Shown in pieces: positions 17,490 to 25,500 of a stretch of DNA of 64,000 nt. The stretch comes from Butyricimonas sp. Marseille-P3923 (GTDB lineage: Bacteria > Bacteroidota > Bacteroidia > Bacteroidales > Marinifilaceae): contig NZ_FXXL01000007.1 in NCBI RefSeq assembly GCF_900184685.1, positions 1 through 64,000 on the forward strand, read 5' to 3'. The position numbers and the translations under genes were made by a program. Position 1 is the stretch's first letter. Every line of letters starts with the position of its first letter. The notes under the pieces are model-generated. The model was not told the DNA's origin. It worked only from the letters and a program-made list of their open reading frames with translations, and made no database searches.

Positions 17490-17497
17490 TATCTTTG
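17490..17497 (+). promoter_or_regulatory. -7 promoter box of the cvfB-like gene
   Basis: TATCTTTG matches TAnnTTTG exactly and lies 18 nt before the start codon. Confidence 0.6.
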
Positions 17498-17514
17498 CAG
17501 CAAAATTACAGAAT

Positions 17515-18351
17515 ATGATAAAGTTAGGAGAATATAATATATTGCGAGTCGTGAAGACGGTTGATTTCGGGGTGTATCTGGATGGTGGAGATTACTGGGG
17601 CGAGATTTTATTACCGAAAGAAACAGCCCCCGCCGAGTGCAAGGAGGGGGACGAGTTGAAGGTATTTATTTACTTTGATTCGGAAGATCGGGTGATTGCC
17701 ACGATGACGGAGCCTAAAGCCGTCGTGGGGGATTTTGCCTTGATGAAAGTCGTGGGGACCAGCCGTGTGGGTGCTTTTCTCGACTGGGGATTACGCAAGG
17801 ATTTATTGGTGCCGTTCCGTGAACAACGGGAAGAAATGCAAATGGGAAGAGAGTATCTGGTCTACGTGTACGTGGATAAGACGACGGATCGTATCGTGGC
17901 TTCGACACGATTGAACCGGTTTCTGGATAAAACTCCGGCAGATTATAAACCCGGCGAGGAAGTGCAGTTGATCATTGCCCGCCGAACGGATTTAGGATAT
18001 AACGTGATCGTGAACGGAAGCCATGAAGCTGTTATTTACCGGAACGAGATATTCCAACCCTTGTCTATCGGACAACACGTGACGGGATATATCAAGCAAG
18101 TTCGGGAAGACGGTAAGATCGACTGTATATTGCAGAAAAATGACGGGCACGAGCAGGTCGATCGTTTGTCAGCGATAATCTTGAAGAAACTGGAAGAGAA
18201 TGGCGGAGTACTTCAAGTGTCCGATAAAAGCGATCCGGCGGAGATTTATCAACTTTTCGGTTGTAGCAAGAAAAATTACAAGAAAGCCGTCGGGGGATTG
18301 TTCAAGCAACATAAAGTGATGATCGGGGAGAAGGAACTGAAACTAAAATAA
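17515..18351 (+). CDS. S1-domain RNA-binding protein, CvfB/YitL-like
   Basis: 278 residues with the CvfB layout: tandem S1-type OB folds (about 1-60, VVKTVDFGVYLDGG; 65-130, GTSRVGAFLDWGL; 140-210, RRTDLGYNVIVNG) and a C-terminal winged-helix-like segment (about 220-278) with the DPAEIYQLFGCSKKNYKKAVG motif. Proteins of this family bind RNA and affect virulence gene expression in Firmicutes; the role in Bacteroidetes is unclear. It is preceded by its own -7 box and followed by menA after a family-B repeat. Confidence 0.85.
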   Translation: MIKLGEYNILRVVKTVDFGVYLDGGDYWGEILLPKETAPAECKEGDELKVFIYFDSEDRVIATMTEPKAVVGDFALMKVVGTSRVGAFLDWGLRKDLLVPFREQREEMQMGREYLVYVYVDKTTDRIVASTRLNRFLDKTPADYKPGEEVQLIIARRTDLGYNVIVNGSHEAVIYRNEIFQPLSIGQHVTGYIKQVREDGKIDCILQKNDGHEQVDRLSAIILKKLEENGGVLQVSDKSDPAEIYQLFGCSKKNYKKAVGGLFKQHKVMIGEKELKLK

Positions 18352-18352
18352 T

Positions 18353-18409
18353 TTATGAATTACGATTTATGATTTACGATTAAAAGTGTTTTTTGTGGAA
18401 TCTAAAATC
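18353..18409. repeat. Family-B intergenic repeat before menA
   Basis: TTTATGAATTACGATTTATG followed by GATTTACGATT and GGAATCTAAAATC, abutting the menA ATG. Closely related to the copy at 6812-6958. Confidence 0.6.
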
Positions 18410-19315
18410 ATGTTTAAGGTTCGGGCGTATATTACAAGTTTTCGGTTGAGAACATTGCCGCTATCCTTGTCCGGCGTGCTGTTGGGATCGTTGTTGGCGG
18501 CGAGTGACGGGTACTTTAAGACAAGTACTTTCGCGTGGGTGATGTTGACTGCTACCGCTTTGCAAATACTGTCAAATTTAGCAAATGAAGTCGGGGACTT
18601 GAGCAAGGGGACGGATAACGAGCATCGTCTGGGGCCTATCCGAAGTGCGCAAAGCGGAGCTTTAAGCGGGAGAGAGATGATTCGGGCAATGATTGTTGTC
18701 GGGGGAATAGCCGTGATTACCGGGAGTTTATTGATTCACGAGGCATTTCGGGATTTACTGAATTGGAAGAGTATCAGTTTGTTTGTCGCCGGAGGTGCTT
18801 CTATCGTGGCGGCAATTAAATATACCGTTGGAGATAACGCGTACGGTTACAGGGGACTAGGTGATCTTTTCGTGTTTATCTTTTTCGGGTTGGTCAGCGT
18901 GATGGGAAGTTATTTTGCCATGGCGGGAGTCTTACCATGGATATACGTGTTTCCCGCTTCGGCTATCGGTTTACTATCTGCCGGAGTGTTGAATATGAAT
19001 AATATCCGGGATATCGAGAATGATTCAGCTTGTGGAAAACGTACTTTACCCGTGATACTTGGAGTGAAAAGAGCTAAAATGTATCACTACGTCTTGATTC
19101 TTGCAGCTGTAGCCTGTCTGTTTATTTACACGTTCCTGCATCCTGCCGGGTGGACGGCATACCTTTTTGTTATAGCCTTGCCCTTGTTAGGTATTCATTT
19201 GAAAAATGTGTACAGGGGGGAGGGGCGTGAGTTGGATTCACAGTTGAAATTTCTTTCTATTACCACTTTATTACTTACCTTGTTATTGGGATTCGGACAG
19301 ATTATTGGCAAATAA
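18410..19315 (+). CDS. menA: 1,4-dihydroxy-2-naphthoate polyprenyltransferase
   Basis: Integral membrane UbiA-type prenyltransferase that attaches the isoprenoid tail to DHNA in menaquinone synthesis. The 301-residue chain has 8-9 hydrophobic segments. The first Asp-rich motif region NLANEVGDLSKGTDNEHRLGP contains the polar signature of MenA, and the second is NMNNIRDIENDSACGKRTLP. An in-frame GTG at 18386 would translate the family-B repeat, so the ATG at 18410 is preferred. No other men genes are in the window. Confidence 0.93.
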   Translation: MFKVRAYITSFRLRTLPLSLSGVLLGSLLAASDGYFKTSTFAWVMLTATALQILSNLANEVGDLSKGTDNEHRLGPIRSAQSGALSGREMIRAMIVVGGIAVITGSLLIHEAFRDLLNWKSISLFVAGGASIVAAIKYTVGDNAYGYRGLGDLFVFIFFGLVSVMGSYFAMAGVLPWIYVFPASAIGLLSAGVLNMNNIRDIENDSACGKRTLPVILGVKRAKMYHYVLILAAVACLFIYTFLHPAGWTAYLFVIALPLLGIHLKNVYRGEGRELDSQLKFLSITTLLLTLLLGFGQIIGK

Positions 19316-19318
19316 TAA

Positions 19319-19352
19319 AGAAAAAAGCTAACCAATTCGGTTAGCTTTTTTC
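19319..19352. terminator. Bidirectional terminator between menA and DUF3127 gene
   Basis: AAAAAAGCTAACC / GGTTAGCTTTTTT around AATTC, with A and T runs on both sides. Confidence 0.9.
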
Positions 19353-19727
19353 TTAGAACGGCAGATCGTCCGCTTCCGGCATGGGAGGGATGTCCTCTAC
19401 CCGGTATTCGGGAACCGGAGCTCCTGCTGCTGCTTGTTCCTGTATTTTTTCTATTCTCCAACCTTCGAGGTTTGTGAAATAGGAAACTTGTCCGTTGTTT
19501 TCCCATTTTCTACCGCGCAGGTTGAAATACACTTTAATATTTTCTTCCAACTGGATGTTTTCCAGTAAATCGCATCTGTCTTGGATTAGTTGAACTTTCA
19601 CGAAGTCGTTCCATTGCGGATTTTTCTCGTTTTCAACTTCTATCACGAATTCTCTCTTCTGGAAACGATCGCTGATCTTTTGGGTGGCTTCTTTGTAAAT
19701 TAGTTTACCGGTAACTTCGTAATTCAT
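19353..19727 (-). CDS. DUF3127 (OB-fold-like) small protein
   Basis: 124 residues from the ATG at 19727. The chain fits DUF3127, a Bacteroidetes-rich family: VTGKLIYKE start, KREFVIEVENEKNPQWNDFVKVQL, then VYFNLRGRKWENNGQVSYFTNLEGWRIEKI. The predicted fold is a single-strand-binding-like OB barrel; the acidic tail PPMPEADDLPF recalls the C-terminal tip of SSB proteins. Binding to single-stranded DNA is inferred, not shown. The longer frame up to 19754 runs through a terminator hairpin and is rejected. Confidence 0.85.
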   Translation of the reverse strand: MNYEVTGKLIYKEATQKISDRFQKREFVIEVENEKNPQWNDFVKVQLIQDRCDLLENIQLEENIKVYFNLRGRKWENNGQVSYFTNLEGWRIEKIQEQAAAGAPVPEYRVEDIPPMPEADDLPF

Positions 19728-19743
19728 TTTTATTTTGATTAAG

Positions 19744-19771
19744 AACAAGCCCAAGAAACCTTGGGCTTGTT
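19744..19771 (-). terminator. Terminator-like hairpin after the FKBP pair
   Basis: The 11-bp stem AACAAGCCCAA / TTGGGCTTGTT lies 26 nt after the stop of the exported FKBP gene. The T tract on the minus strand is short, so efficiency is uncertain. Confidence 0.6.
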
Positions 19772-19797
19772 AGCTGTTTATATATCAAATAGATAAA

Positions 19798-20499
19798 TTA
19801 TTTTTGTGCGTTCGGGTCTACGATCTCAAGTAGTTCAACCTCGAAAATCAACGTTTCATTCGGTCCGATACCGCTTCTGGTGCCTTGAGGTCCGTAAGCC
19901 AAGTTTGACGGGATGTAAAGTGTCCATTTTGATCCCACGGGCATCAATTGTAATGCTTCCGTCCAACCTTTGATCACGCGGTTCAAGGGGAATTCAGCGG
20001 GTTCGCCTCTGTCATACGAGGAATCGAATTGGGTTCCGTCAAGTAAGGTTCCTTTATAATGTACTTTCACCACGCTGGTATCAGCAGGCATGGGTCCTGT
20101 ACCTTCTTTCTCGATCTTGTATTGCAAACCGCTTTCGGTAGTTTTTACACCACTTTTTTTAGCGTTTTCTTCCAAGAATTTTTCTCCCTCTTTCAATGTT
20201 TTTTCCGCTTTAGCCATCATCGCTTTTTGAGCGTATTTATTCAAGAACATGCGGATTTCCATGTCATTGGGAATATCTTTCTTTTGAAGAGCGGCATTCA
20301 TCCCGGCAATAACGGCATTCATATCCAAATCTTCCATACCGCTTTGTGTCATATTTTTCCCGTAGAAGCATCCCATGTAGAAACTAGCCGTGTCTTTTTC
20401 GGTTTTCATGGAAACACTGGTTTGGGTATTGGAATTGCAGCAGCTGGATAAGCCTAAAGTGGCTATTGCCAAAGTAAAAAATAAATTTTTTGCGTTCAT
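19798..20499 (-). CDS. FKBP-type peptidyl-prolyl isomerase, lipoprotein
   Basis: 233 residues. The N terminus MNAKNLFFTLAIATLG followed by LSSCC is a lipoprotein signal, so it acts in the periplasm. A helical dimerisation region (about 35-120), as in FkpA/Mip, is followed by the FKBP core: VKVHYKGTLLDGTQFDSSYD, a proline-binding aromatic set, GWTEALQLMPVGSKW, and IPSNLAYGPQGTRSGIGPNETLIFEVELL. It lies 18 nt after a paralogous FKBP gene on the same strand. Confidence 0.94.
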   Translation of the reverse strand: MNAKNLFFTLAIATLGLSSCCNSNTQTSVSMKTEKDTASFYMGCFYGKNMTQSGMEDLDMNAVIAGMNAALQKKDIPNDMEIRMFLNKYAQKAMMAKAEKTLKEGEKFLEENAKKSGVKTTESGLQYKIEKEGTGPMPADTSVVKVHYKGTLLDGTQFDSSYDRGEPAEFPLNRVIKGWTEALQLMPVGSKWTLYIPSNLAYGPQGTRSGIGPNETLIFEVELLEIVDPNAQK

Positions 20500-20517
20500 A
20501 GTTTTTCGTGAATTAAA

Positions 20518-21120
20518 TTATACTATATCTAATAATTCTATATCAAAAATCAACGTTTCGTTCGGTCCGATAGCCTGTCCGGCTCCATGAGCACCGTAAG
20601 CCAAATCGGAGGGAATGAATAATTGCCATTTTGAACCCACGGGCATCAGTTGCAATGCCTCTACCCAACCGGGAATCACCCCGTTCACGGGAAATTCGGC
20701 AGGCTCTCCGCGGCGATATGAAGAGTCGAACACGGCACCGTTAATCAGGCGTCCCTCGTAATGACATTTCACGGTATCGCTTGCTTTCGGGGTAGCTCCT
20801 TTACCCTCGGAGATTACCTTGTATTGTAACCCGCTAGGCAGGGTGATTACACCACTTTGTCCTTTATTGTCGTTCAAGAATTTTTCTCCGGCTTCTTTAG
20901 CGGCTTTACCTCTGTCGTCTTGTAACTTGGTAAAGAATTCTTGTAAGATGTTATTTGCTTCTTCCGGTTTGATTTCCGGCATTTGACCGGCGTAAACTGT
21001 TTTCAGCGCGTCGAGAAGGGCTTCCGGATTGATGGTGTTGACTCCTGATGAAAGGAGGTTGCTAGCGAAACTTAGTCCTAAACAGTAACTCACTTTGTCT
21101 AACTCTTCAGTATATTTCAT
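20518..21120 (-). CDS. FKBP-type peptidyl-prolyl isomerase without signal peptide
   Basis: 200 residues with the same architecture as the downstream paralogue: helical N region with KVSYCLGLSFASNLLSSG, then the FKBP core VKCHYEGRLINGAVFDSSYR, GWVEALQLMPVGSKW and AIGPNETLIFDIELLDIV. No signal peptide or lipobox is present, so it appears cytoplasmic, unlike its neighbour. The pair probably arose by tandem duplication and forms an operon driven by the promoter at 21164-21194. Confidence 0.93.
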   Translation of the reverse strand: MKYTEELDKVSYCLGLSFASNLLSSGVNTINPEALLDALKTVYAGQMPEIKPEEANNILQEFFTKLQDDRGKAAKEAGEKFLNDNKGQSGVITLPSGLQYKVISEGKGATPKASDTVKCHYEGRLINGAVFDSSYRRGEPAEFPVNGVIPGWVEALQLMPVGSKWQLFIPSDLAYGAHGAGQAIGPNETLIFDIELLDIV

Positions 21121-21163
21121 TGAAAGGTTTAATTAATAAATAAATATTTTGTTCATTAAGATG

Positions 21164-21194
21164 CAAATGTAAGAACATTGAGCGAAATCTCAAA
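21164..21194 (-). promoter_or_regulatory. Promoter of the FKBP pair (-33/-7)
   Basis: On the minus strand TTTG (21194-21191) and TACATTTG (21171-21164) are separated by 19 nt, an excellent match to the Bacteroidetes TTTG-N19-TAnnTTTG promoter. The -33 box overlaps the stop codon region of lolD. Confidence 0.75.
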
Positions 21195-21837
21195 TCATAC
21201 CGTCATTTAATTTTATTTGCCTGTCCGACATGGTCGCGAGTTCCGTGTCATGCGTGACGATGACGAAGGTTTGCCCGAGTTCTTCACGCAGGGTAAAAAA
21301 GAGTTGGTGCAACTCGCTTTTCGTGCGGGTATCGAGATTACCCGAGGGTTCGTCGGCAAGTATCACGCGGGGATGGTTGACGAGGGCACGTGCCACGGAC
21401 ACCCGTTGTTGTTCCCCGCCGGACAGTTGATTGGGCTTGTGTGCCGTACGGTCACCCAGTCCAAGCATTTTCAGTAATTCCAGTGCTTGTTTCTCGGCTT
21501 CCTTTTTGCCTGTTCCCTTTATCCATGCCGGGATACATACATTTTCAAGAGCGGTGAATTCCGGTAATAAATGGTGAAATTGGAACACGAACCCGATGTT
21601 ACTGTTGCGGAACACGGATAGTTTGTTCGGGGCGAGGCGAGCCACGTTGACGGAATCGTAAAGGATTTCTCCCTCGTCCGGGCTGTCAAGTGTACCTAGA
21701 ATATGCAACAATGTACTTTTACCGGCACCGCTTGCCCCGACAATCGTGACAATCTCTTTTTCTTTTATCGAGAGATTGATACCTTTCAGTACTTTTAGTT
21801 CCCCGTAACTTTTGACTATATTTTTAATCTCTATCAT
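21190..21837 (-). CDS. lolD: LolD-like ABC transporter ATPase
   Basis: ATPase of the LolCDE/MacB-type class, which moves lipoproteins or acts mechanically at the inner membrane. The 215-residue chain has the Walker [16 protein letters not shown], signature [15 protein letters not shown], Walker [13 protein letters not shown] and H-loop VTHD. The short 215-residue form with the EPSGNLD variant is typical of LolD. No permease (LolC/E) gene is adjacent, which is common in Bacteroidetes. The symbol rests on family resemblance. Confidence 0.85.
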   Translation of the reverse strand: MIEIKNIVKSYGELKVLKGINLSIKEKEIVTIVGASGAGKSTLLHILGTLDSPDEGEILYDSVNVARLAPNKLSVFRNSNIGFVFQFHHLLPEFTALENVCIPAWIKGTGKKEAEKQALELLKMLGLGDRTAHKPNQLSGGEQQRVSVARALVNHPRVILADEPSGNLDTRTKSELHQLFFTLREELGQTFVIVTHDTELATMSDRQIKLNDGMI

Positions 21838-21845
21838 GTTTCCAT

Positions 21846-21945
21846 TTTAATTTTTGATTTATGATTTCAGATTACATGATTCCTTCCCGCCAATCAACGT
21901 TTTTTTAATCGCGAATCGTGAATCGTAAGTCATAAATTTTGCGGG
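21846..21945. repeat. Family-B repeat between lolD and tex
   Basis: GATTTATGATTTCAGATTAC at the left faces AATCGTGAATCGTAAGTCAT at the right, so the element can fold on itself; about 40 nt lie between the arms. It sits in the divergent gap between lolD and tex. Confidence 0.6.
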
Positions 21946-22002
21946 TAAAGATAGTGATTAAAATAAAGTGTGCGTATATTAGCCGTCTAAAATAAATGAC
22001 GT

Positions 22003-24144
22003 ATGGAGTATTACATGGATCCGATAGCTTTCGTGACCCGGAAGAGTGGTTTCGAGAGTAGATTTGTAAGAAATTTGTTAGGATTATTGGACGAAGGAGC
22101 CACGATTCCTTTTATATCCCGGTACCGGAAAGAGATGACCGGAAGTATGGATGAGGTACAGGTCGGACAGGTGCGGGAGATGTACGAGCAGTTCAAAGAA
22201 CTGGAAAAACGGAAGAAAACGGTACTGGAGAGTATCGAACAACAAGATAAATTAATCCCGGAACTGAAAGGGCAAATCGAGAATTGTACTGAACTTCGGG
22301 TATTGGAAGATATTTATTTGCCTTATAAGCCGAAAAAGCAGACCCGCGCGTCGAAGGCGAAAGCGAAGGGCTTGGAGCCGTTGGCGGATATTTTGACACG
22401 TCAGGAACACGGGGACGTGTGGACAAAAGCAGCCCGTTTCGTGAAAGGCGACGTGGCGAGCGAGGAGGATGCTTTACAAGGGGCAAGAGATATTATTGCC
22501 GAACGGGTGAGCGAGAACGAGCGTGCCCGTAACACGATTCGCCGTTTTTTTGACCGGGTTGCGGTCGTGGAAGCGAAAGTGGTGAAGGGCAAAGAGGTGG
22601 AGGGCGAGAAGTTTGCCGATTATTTTGATTATTCCGAACCGTTGCGGCGTGTACCCTCGCATCGTATGCTGGCAATACGCCGGGGTGAGGCGGAAGGAGT
22701 GTTAAAGGTAAGCGTCGGGATTCCGGAAGACGAGGCCTTGGAGTCGTTGGAGCGGATTTTCGTGAAAGCCCGTAATGATAGTGCCGGACAAGTGGCTATG
22801 GCAGTGAAAGACGGTTACAAGCGTTTATTGCTGTCGGCGATAGAAACGGAATATTTGCAGTCGGGTAAACAAAAGGCGGACGAGGAGGCTATAAAAGTGT
22901 TTGCCGAGAATCTGCGGCAATTGCTTTTAGCTCCGCCGTTGGGCAACAAACGGGTGTTGGGTATTGATCCCGGGTTCCGCACGGGATGCAAGGTGGTCTG
23001 TTTGGATGAAACAGGTAATCTGGTGCATAACGAAACGATATTCCCGCATCCGCCCCAGAACGAGGTGAAACAAGCCGCCAACAAGATCTCGAATCTGGTG
23101 AATTCTTACCGGATAGAGGCTATCGCGATCGGGAACGGAACGGCGGGACGGGAAACGGAGCGTTTCATACAAAATCTGCGTTATGATCGGGAGATACAAG
23201 TCTTCGTGGTCAGCGAGAGCGGGGCGTCTATTTATTCCGCCTCGAAGATTGCCCGGGATGAATTTCCGCAATATGACGTGACGGTACGGGGTGCCGTGTC
23301 TATCGGGCGTCGGTTAATGGACCCGCTTGCCGAGTTGGTAAAGATCGACCCCAAGTCTATCGGGGTGGGACAATACCAGCATGATGTCGATCAGACGAAA
23401 TTGAAGGGGAGTCTTGACCGGGTGGTGGAGTCCTGCGTGAACCGTGTCGGGGTAAATGTCAATACGGCAAGCAAATATTTGTTGACGTACGTTTCGGGCT
23501 TGGGACCGACGTTGGCCGAAAACGTGGTTGCTTATATCAAGGAAAACGGTGCGTTCAAGAGTCGTAACGAGTTGAAGAAGGTGAAGCGAATGGGGGAGAA
23601 GGCTTTCGAGCAATGTGCCGGGTTCTTGCGGATAGAGGGAGCGGCGAACCCGTTGGATAACTCGTCCGTGCATCCGGAGTCCTATGCCGTGGTGGAACGT
23701 ATGGCGAAAGATTTAGGGTTACCGTTGACCTCGTTGATCGGTAACGAGGAGGCTTGCAATAAAATAGACTTGTCCCGTTACGTGGACGACAGGATCGGGT
23801 TGCCTACCTTGAAGGATATCATAGATGAATTGAAAAAGCCGGGGCGTGACCCTCGTTCCGTGGCGAAAGTATTCAGCTTTGCCGAGAATATTCACACGAT
23901 TGATGATTTGGAATTGGGAATGGTGGTTCCGGGTATCGTGACCAACCTGACGAATTTCGGGGCATTCGTGGATATAGGCGTGAAGCAGGACGGGTTGGTG
24001 CATATCTCGGAGATCGCGGATAAATATATTTCTAACCCGGCGGATGTGCTCTCGTTGAATCAGCACGTGACGGTGAAAATTACGCAAGTGGATAAAGCCC
24101 GGAAACGGATAGGTTTGTCAATGAAGCAATGCCCGCGTGATTAA
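22003..24144 (+). CDS. tex: RNA-binding transcriptional accessory protein Tex
   Basis: 713-residue Tex protein: N-terminal helical region (FISRYRKEMTGSMDEVQV), YqgF/RuvC-like fold with GIDPGFRTGCKV near residue 326, helix-hairpin-helix repeats (VGLGPTLAENVVAYIKENGAF region) and a C-terminal S1 domain (GMVVPGIVTNLTNFGAFVDIG). Tex is a conserved nucleic-acid-binding protein related to eukaryotic Spt6; its exact role is unsettled. An ATG 12 nt downstream is an alternative start. It is a single gene followed by a structured intergenic region. Confidence 0.95.
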   Translation: MEYYMDPIAFVTRKSGFESRFVRNLLGLLDEGATIPFISRYRKEMTGSMDEVQVGQVREMYEQFKELEKRKKTVLESIEQQDKLIPELKGQIENCTELRVLEDIYLPYKPKKQTRASKAKAKGLEPLADILTRQEHGDVWTKAARFVKGDVASEEDALQGARDIIAERVSENERARNTIRRFFDRVAVVEAKVVKGKEVEGEKFADYFDYSEPLRRVPSHRMLAIRRGEAEGVLKVSVGIPEDEALESLERIFVKARNDSAGQVAMAVKDGYKRLLLSAIETEYLQSGKQKADEEAIKVFAENLRQLLLAPPLGNKRVLGIDPGFRTGCKVVCLDETGNLVHNETIFPHPPQNEVKQAANKISNLVNSYRIEAIAIGNGTAGRETERFIQNLRYDREIQVFVVSESGASIYSASKIARDEFPQYDVTVRGAVSIGRRLMDPLAELVKIDPKSIGVGQYQHDVDQTKLKGSLDRVVESCVNRVGVNVNTASKYLLTYVSGLGPTLAENVVAYIKENGAFKSRNELKKVKRMGEKAFEQCAGFLRIEGAANPLDNSSVHPESYAVVERMAKDLGLPLTSLIGNEEACNKIDLSRYVDDRIGLPTLKDIIDELKKPGRDPRSVAKVFSFAENIHTIDDLELGMVVPGIVTNLTNFGAFVDIGVKQDGLVHISEIADKYISNPADVLSLNQHVTVKITQVDKARKRIGLSMKQCPRD

Positions 24145-24454
24145 CCGTGCTGCACGGGGATGAGCAAGGGAATATCATCCCCTGTGCTAACTTTAAACTA
24201 TGTTATGGGGTGAAAATACATTATCTTTTACCCGCCGAATCACCTGGGTAAAGGGTTGTTGACATGTACCCGGGGTACTTAATTCCTGTTAAAACGTGGG
24301 CTAAGTGTGGGCGAACAGTAGGCGAATATCAGGCGATGCCGCCTAAAACCCGCCTAAAACTCACTCAAAGCTCGTGTATGGGGGTAGATTTGGGGTACCG
24401 AACTTTTTTCTTTTCCTTTCGTTTCAATGCTATATAGATTTAAGATAAAGCATT
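24145..24454. other. 310-nt intergenic region with several inverted repeats
   Basis: No coding frame was recognised. A strong hairpin at 24152-24187 pairs GCACGGGGATGA with TCATCCCC-T-GTGC right after tex; it lacks a T run. Further on, GTACCCGGGGTAC near 24256-24268 is an imperfect palindrome, and 24310-24360 carries three GGCGA units followed by two CGCCTAAAAC units that can pair with them. It could be a terminator plus a small RNA or leader of the next gene; none of this is established. Confidence 0.45.
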
Positions 24455-24697
24455 ATGGAAAAGAATGAAAATAAGAAAGGTGCTTCCGGGAAAGAAGAGG
24501 TAGATGTAAAAAGACATTTGACCCCGGAGGATGATGAGAAATTACAGGAAGCGTATGTCGACGCTTTGGGTGAGATATTGGAAAACGATGATGACGACGC
24601 ACGGGATAATCTGGCAAATTACATGGACGAAATCCAGGAGGAATCCGAAGCGTTGGGAACGGAGCCGGAGGATGATTTGGAGAAGAAAAAGAAATAA
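24455..24697 (+). CDS. Small highly acidic protein, function unknown
   Basis: 80 residues, starting MEKNENKKG; charged throughout (acidic middle NDDDDARD, lysine tail), with no cysteine, no signal peptide and no hydrophobic core strong enough for a clear fold. The central part (residues 25-65) is predicted helical. It lies alone between tex and the first ECF sigma gene. It is kept because its start, codon use and length look genuine, but it could be dispensable. Confidence 0.55.
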   Translation: MEKNENKKGASGKEEVDVKRHLTPEDDEKLQEAYVDALGEILENDDDDARDNLANYMDEIQEESEALGTEPEDDLEKKKK

Positions 24698-24779
24698 GAA
24701 TTACGGGTGTTATACTCTCGGTAATGATCGGGAGGATGCTTTTTTTTAAGTTTCCCTTCAAAAAGATAGAATTATGTAT

Positions 24780-24787
24780 TATTTTTG
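24780..24787 (+). promoter_or_regulatory. -7 promoter box of ECF sigma gene 1
   Basis: TATTTTTG matches TAnnTTTG, 29 nt before the ATG, consistent with basal housekeeping-sigma transcription of the locus 1 regulator. Confidence 0.5.
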
Positions 24788-24816
24788 TACGGACTGATTC
24801 GGAATAAGTTGTTGGT

Positions 24817-25380
24817 ATGTGTAATGTTGACGGTGAATTTATTCGGCAAATTAATGTGAAGCAAGTTTCGGCTTACCGGGAGTTGTTTAAACGATTCTAC
24901 AGCTACATGGTGTTGTACGCGATGCGTCGAGTACAACAGAGGGAGGTTGCTGAAGATATCGTGCAGGAGGTTTTTATCGCTATATGGGAGGGGAGTAAGG
25001 TGTTTAATTCCTATCGTGGATTTCGGGCGTATTTGTATGATTTAGTAAATAACAAGTGTTTGGATTATTTGAAACACAAAGCAGTGGAGGAGCGGTATGT
25101 TGTTTACATGATGGAGAATCAACAAGAGGGGGAAGATGGTGAGTTTGGCTTGATGAGGGAGGAAATTTACCGGGAGTTGTATATTGCTGTTAGTGAGTTG
25201 CCTGAACGTTGTCGGGAGGTGTTCGAGTTGCATTTAAAAGGCAAAAAGAATGACGAGATTGCTGAGTTGTTGTCATTGTCTGTTCAAACCGTGAAAGCGC
25301 ATAAAAGAAATGCGGTATGTTTTTTGAAGGAGCGTTTAGGGAATGTGTTTTTCTGGGTTCTGTTATTTAAGTTGATTTAA
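24817..25380 (+). CDS. ECF RNA polymerase sigma factor (locus 1)
   Basis: 187-residue FecI-like sigma-70 family factor. Region 2 lies around residues 20-85 (AEDIVQEVFIAIWE is the -10 recognition/core-binding helix), and region 4 around 125-180 with the HTH LPERCREVFELHLKGKKNDEIAELLSLSVQTVKAH. It is the first gene of a locus that continues with FecR, SusC and SusD, the standard Bacteroidetes arrangement in which the outer-membrane receptor signals through FecR to this sigma. Confidence 0.93.
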   Translation: MCNVDGEFIRQINVKQVSAYRELFKRFYSYMVLYAMRRVQQREVAEDIVQEVFIAIWEGSKVFNSYRGFRAYLYDLVNNKCLDYLKHKAVEERYVVYMMENQQEGEDGEFGLMREEIYRELYIAVSELPERCREVFELHLKGKKNDEIAELLSLSVQTVKAHKRNAVCFLKERLGNVFFWVLLFKLI

Positions 25381-25455
25381 TTTTTTTGTTTTTTTTCTTG
25401 CTTGAAATCAATTGGTTGATGTTTTTCCGGTAAAAAAGTGATTTTTCTTTTACCT

Positions 25456-25485
25456 CTTTTGGGTACTCTTGTCGTATAGGGAGTA
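25456..25485 (+). promoter_or_regulatory. Candidate shared regulatory motif ahead of fecR 1
   Basis: CTTTT (25456-25460), 14 nt, TATAGGGAGTA (25475-25485), then the fecR ATG 15 nt later. The same two blocks at the same spacing occur ahead of fecR 2 (44320-44349). A promoter read by the cognate ECF sigma is one reading; the role is inferred. Confidence 0.45.
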
Positions 25486-25500
25486 AAAAAAAGATGTATA

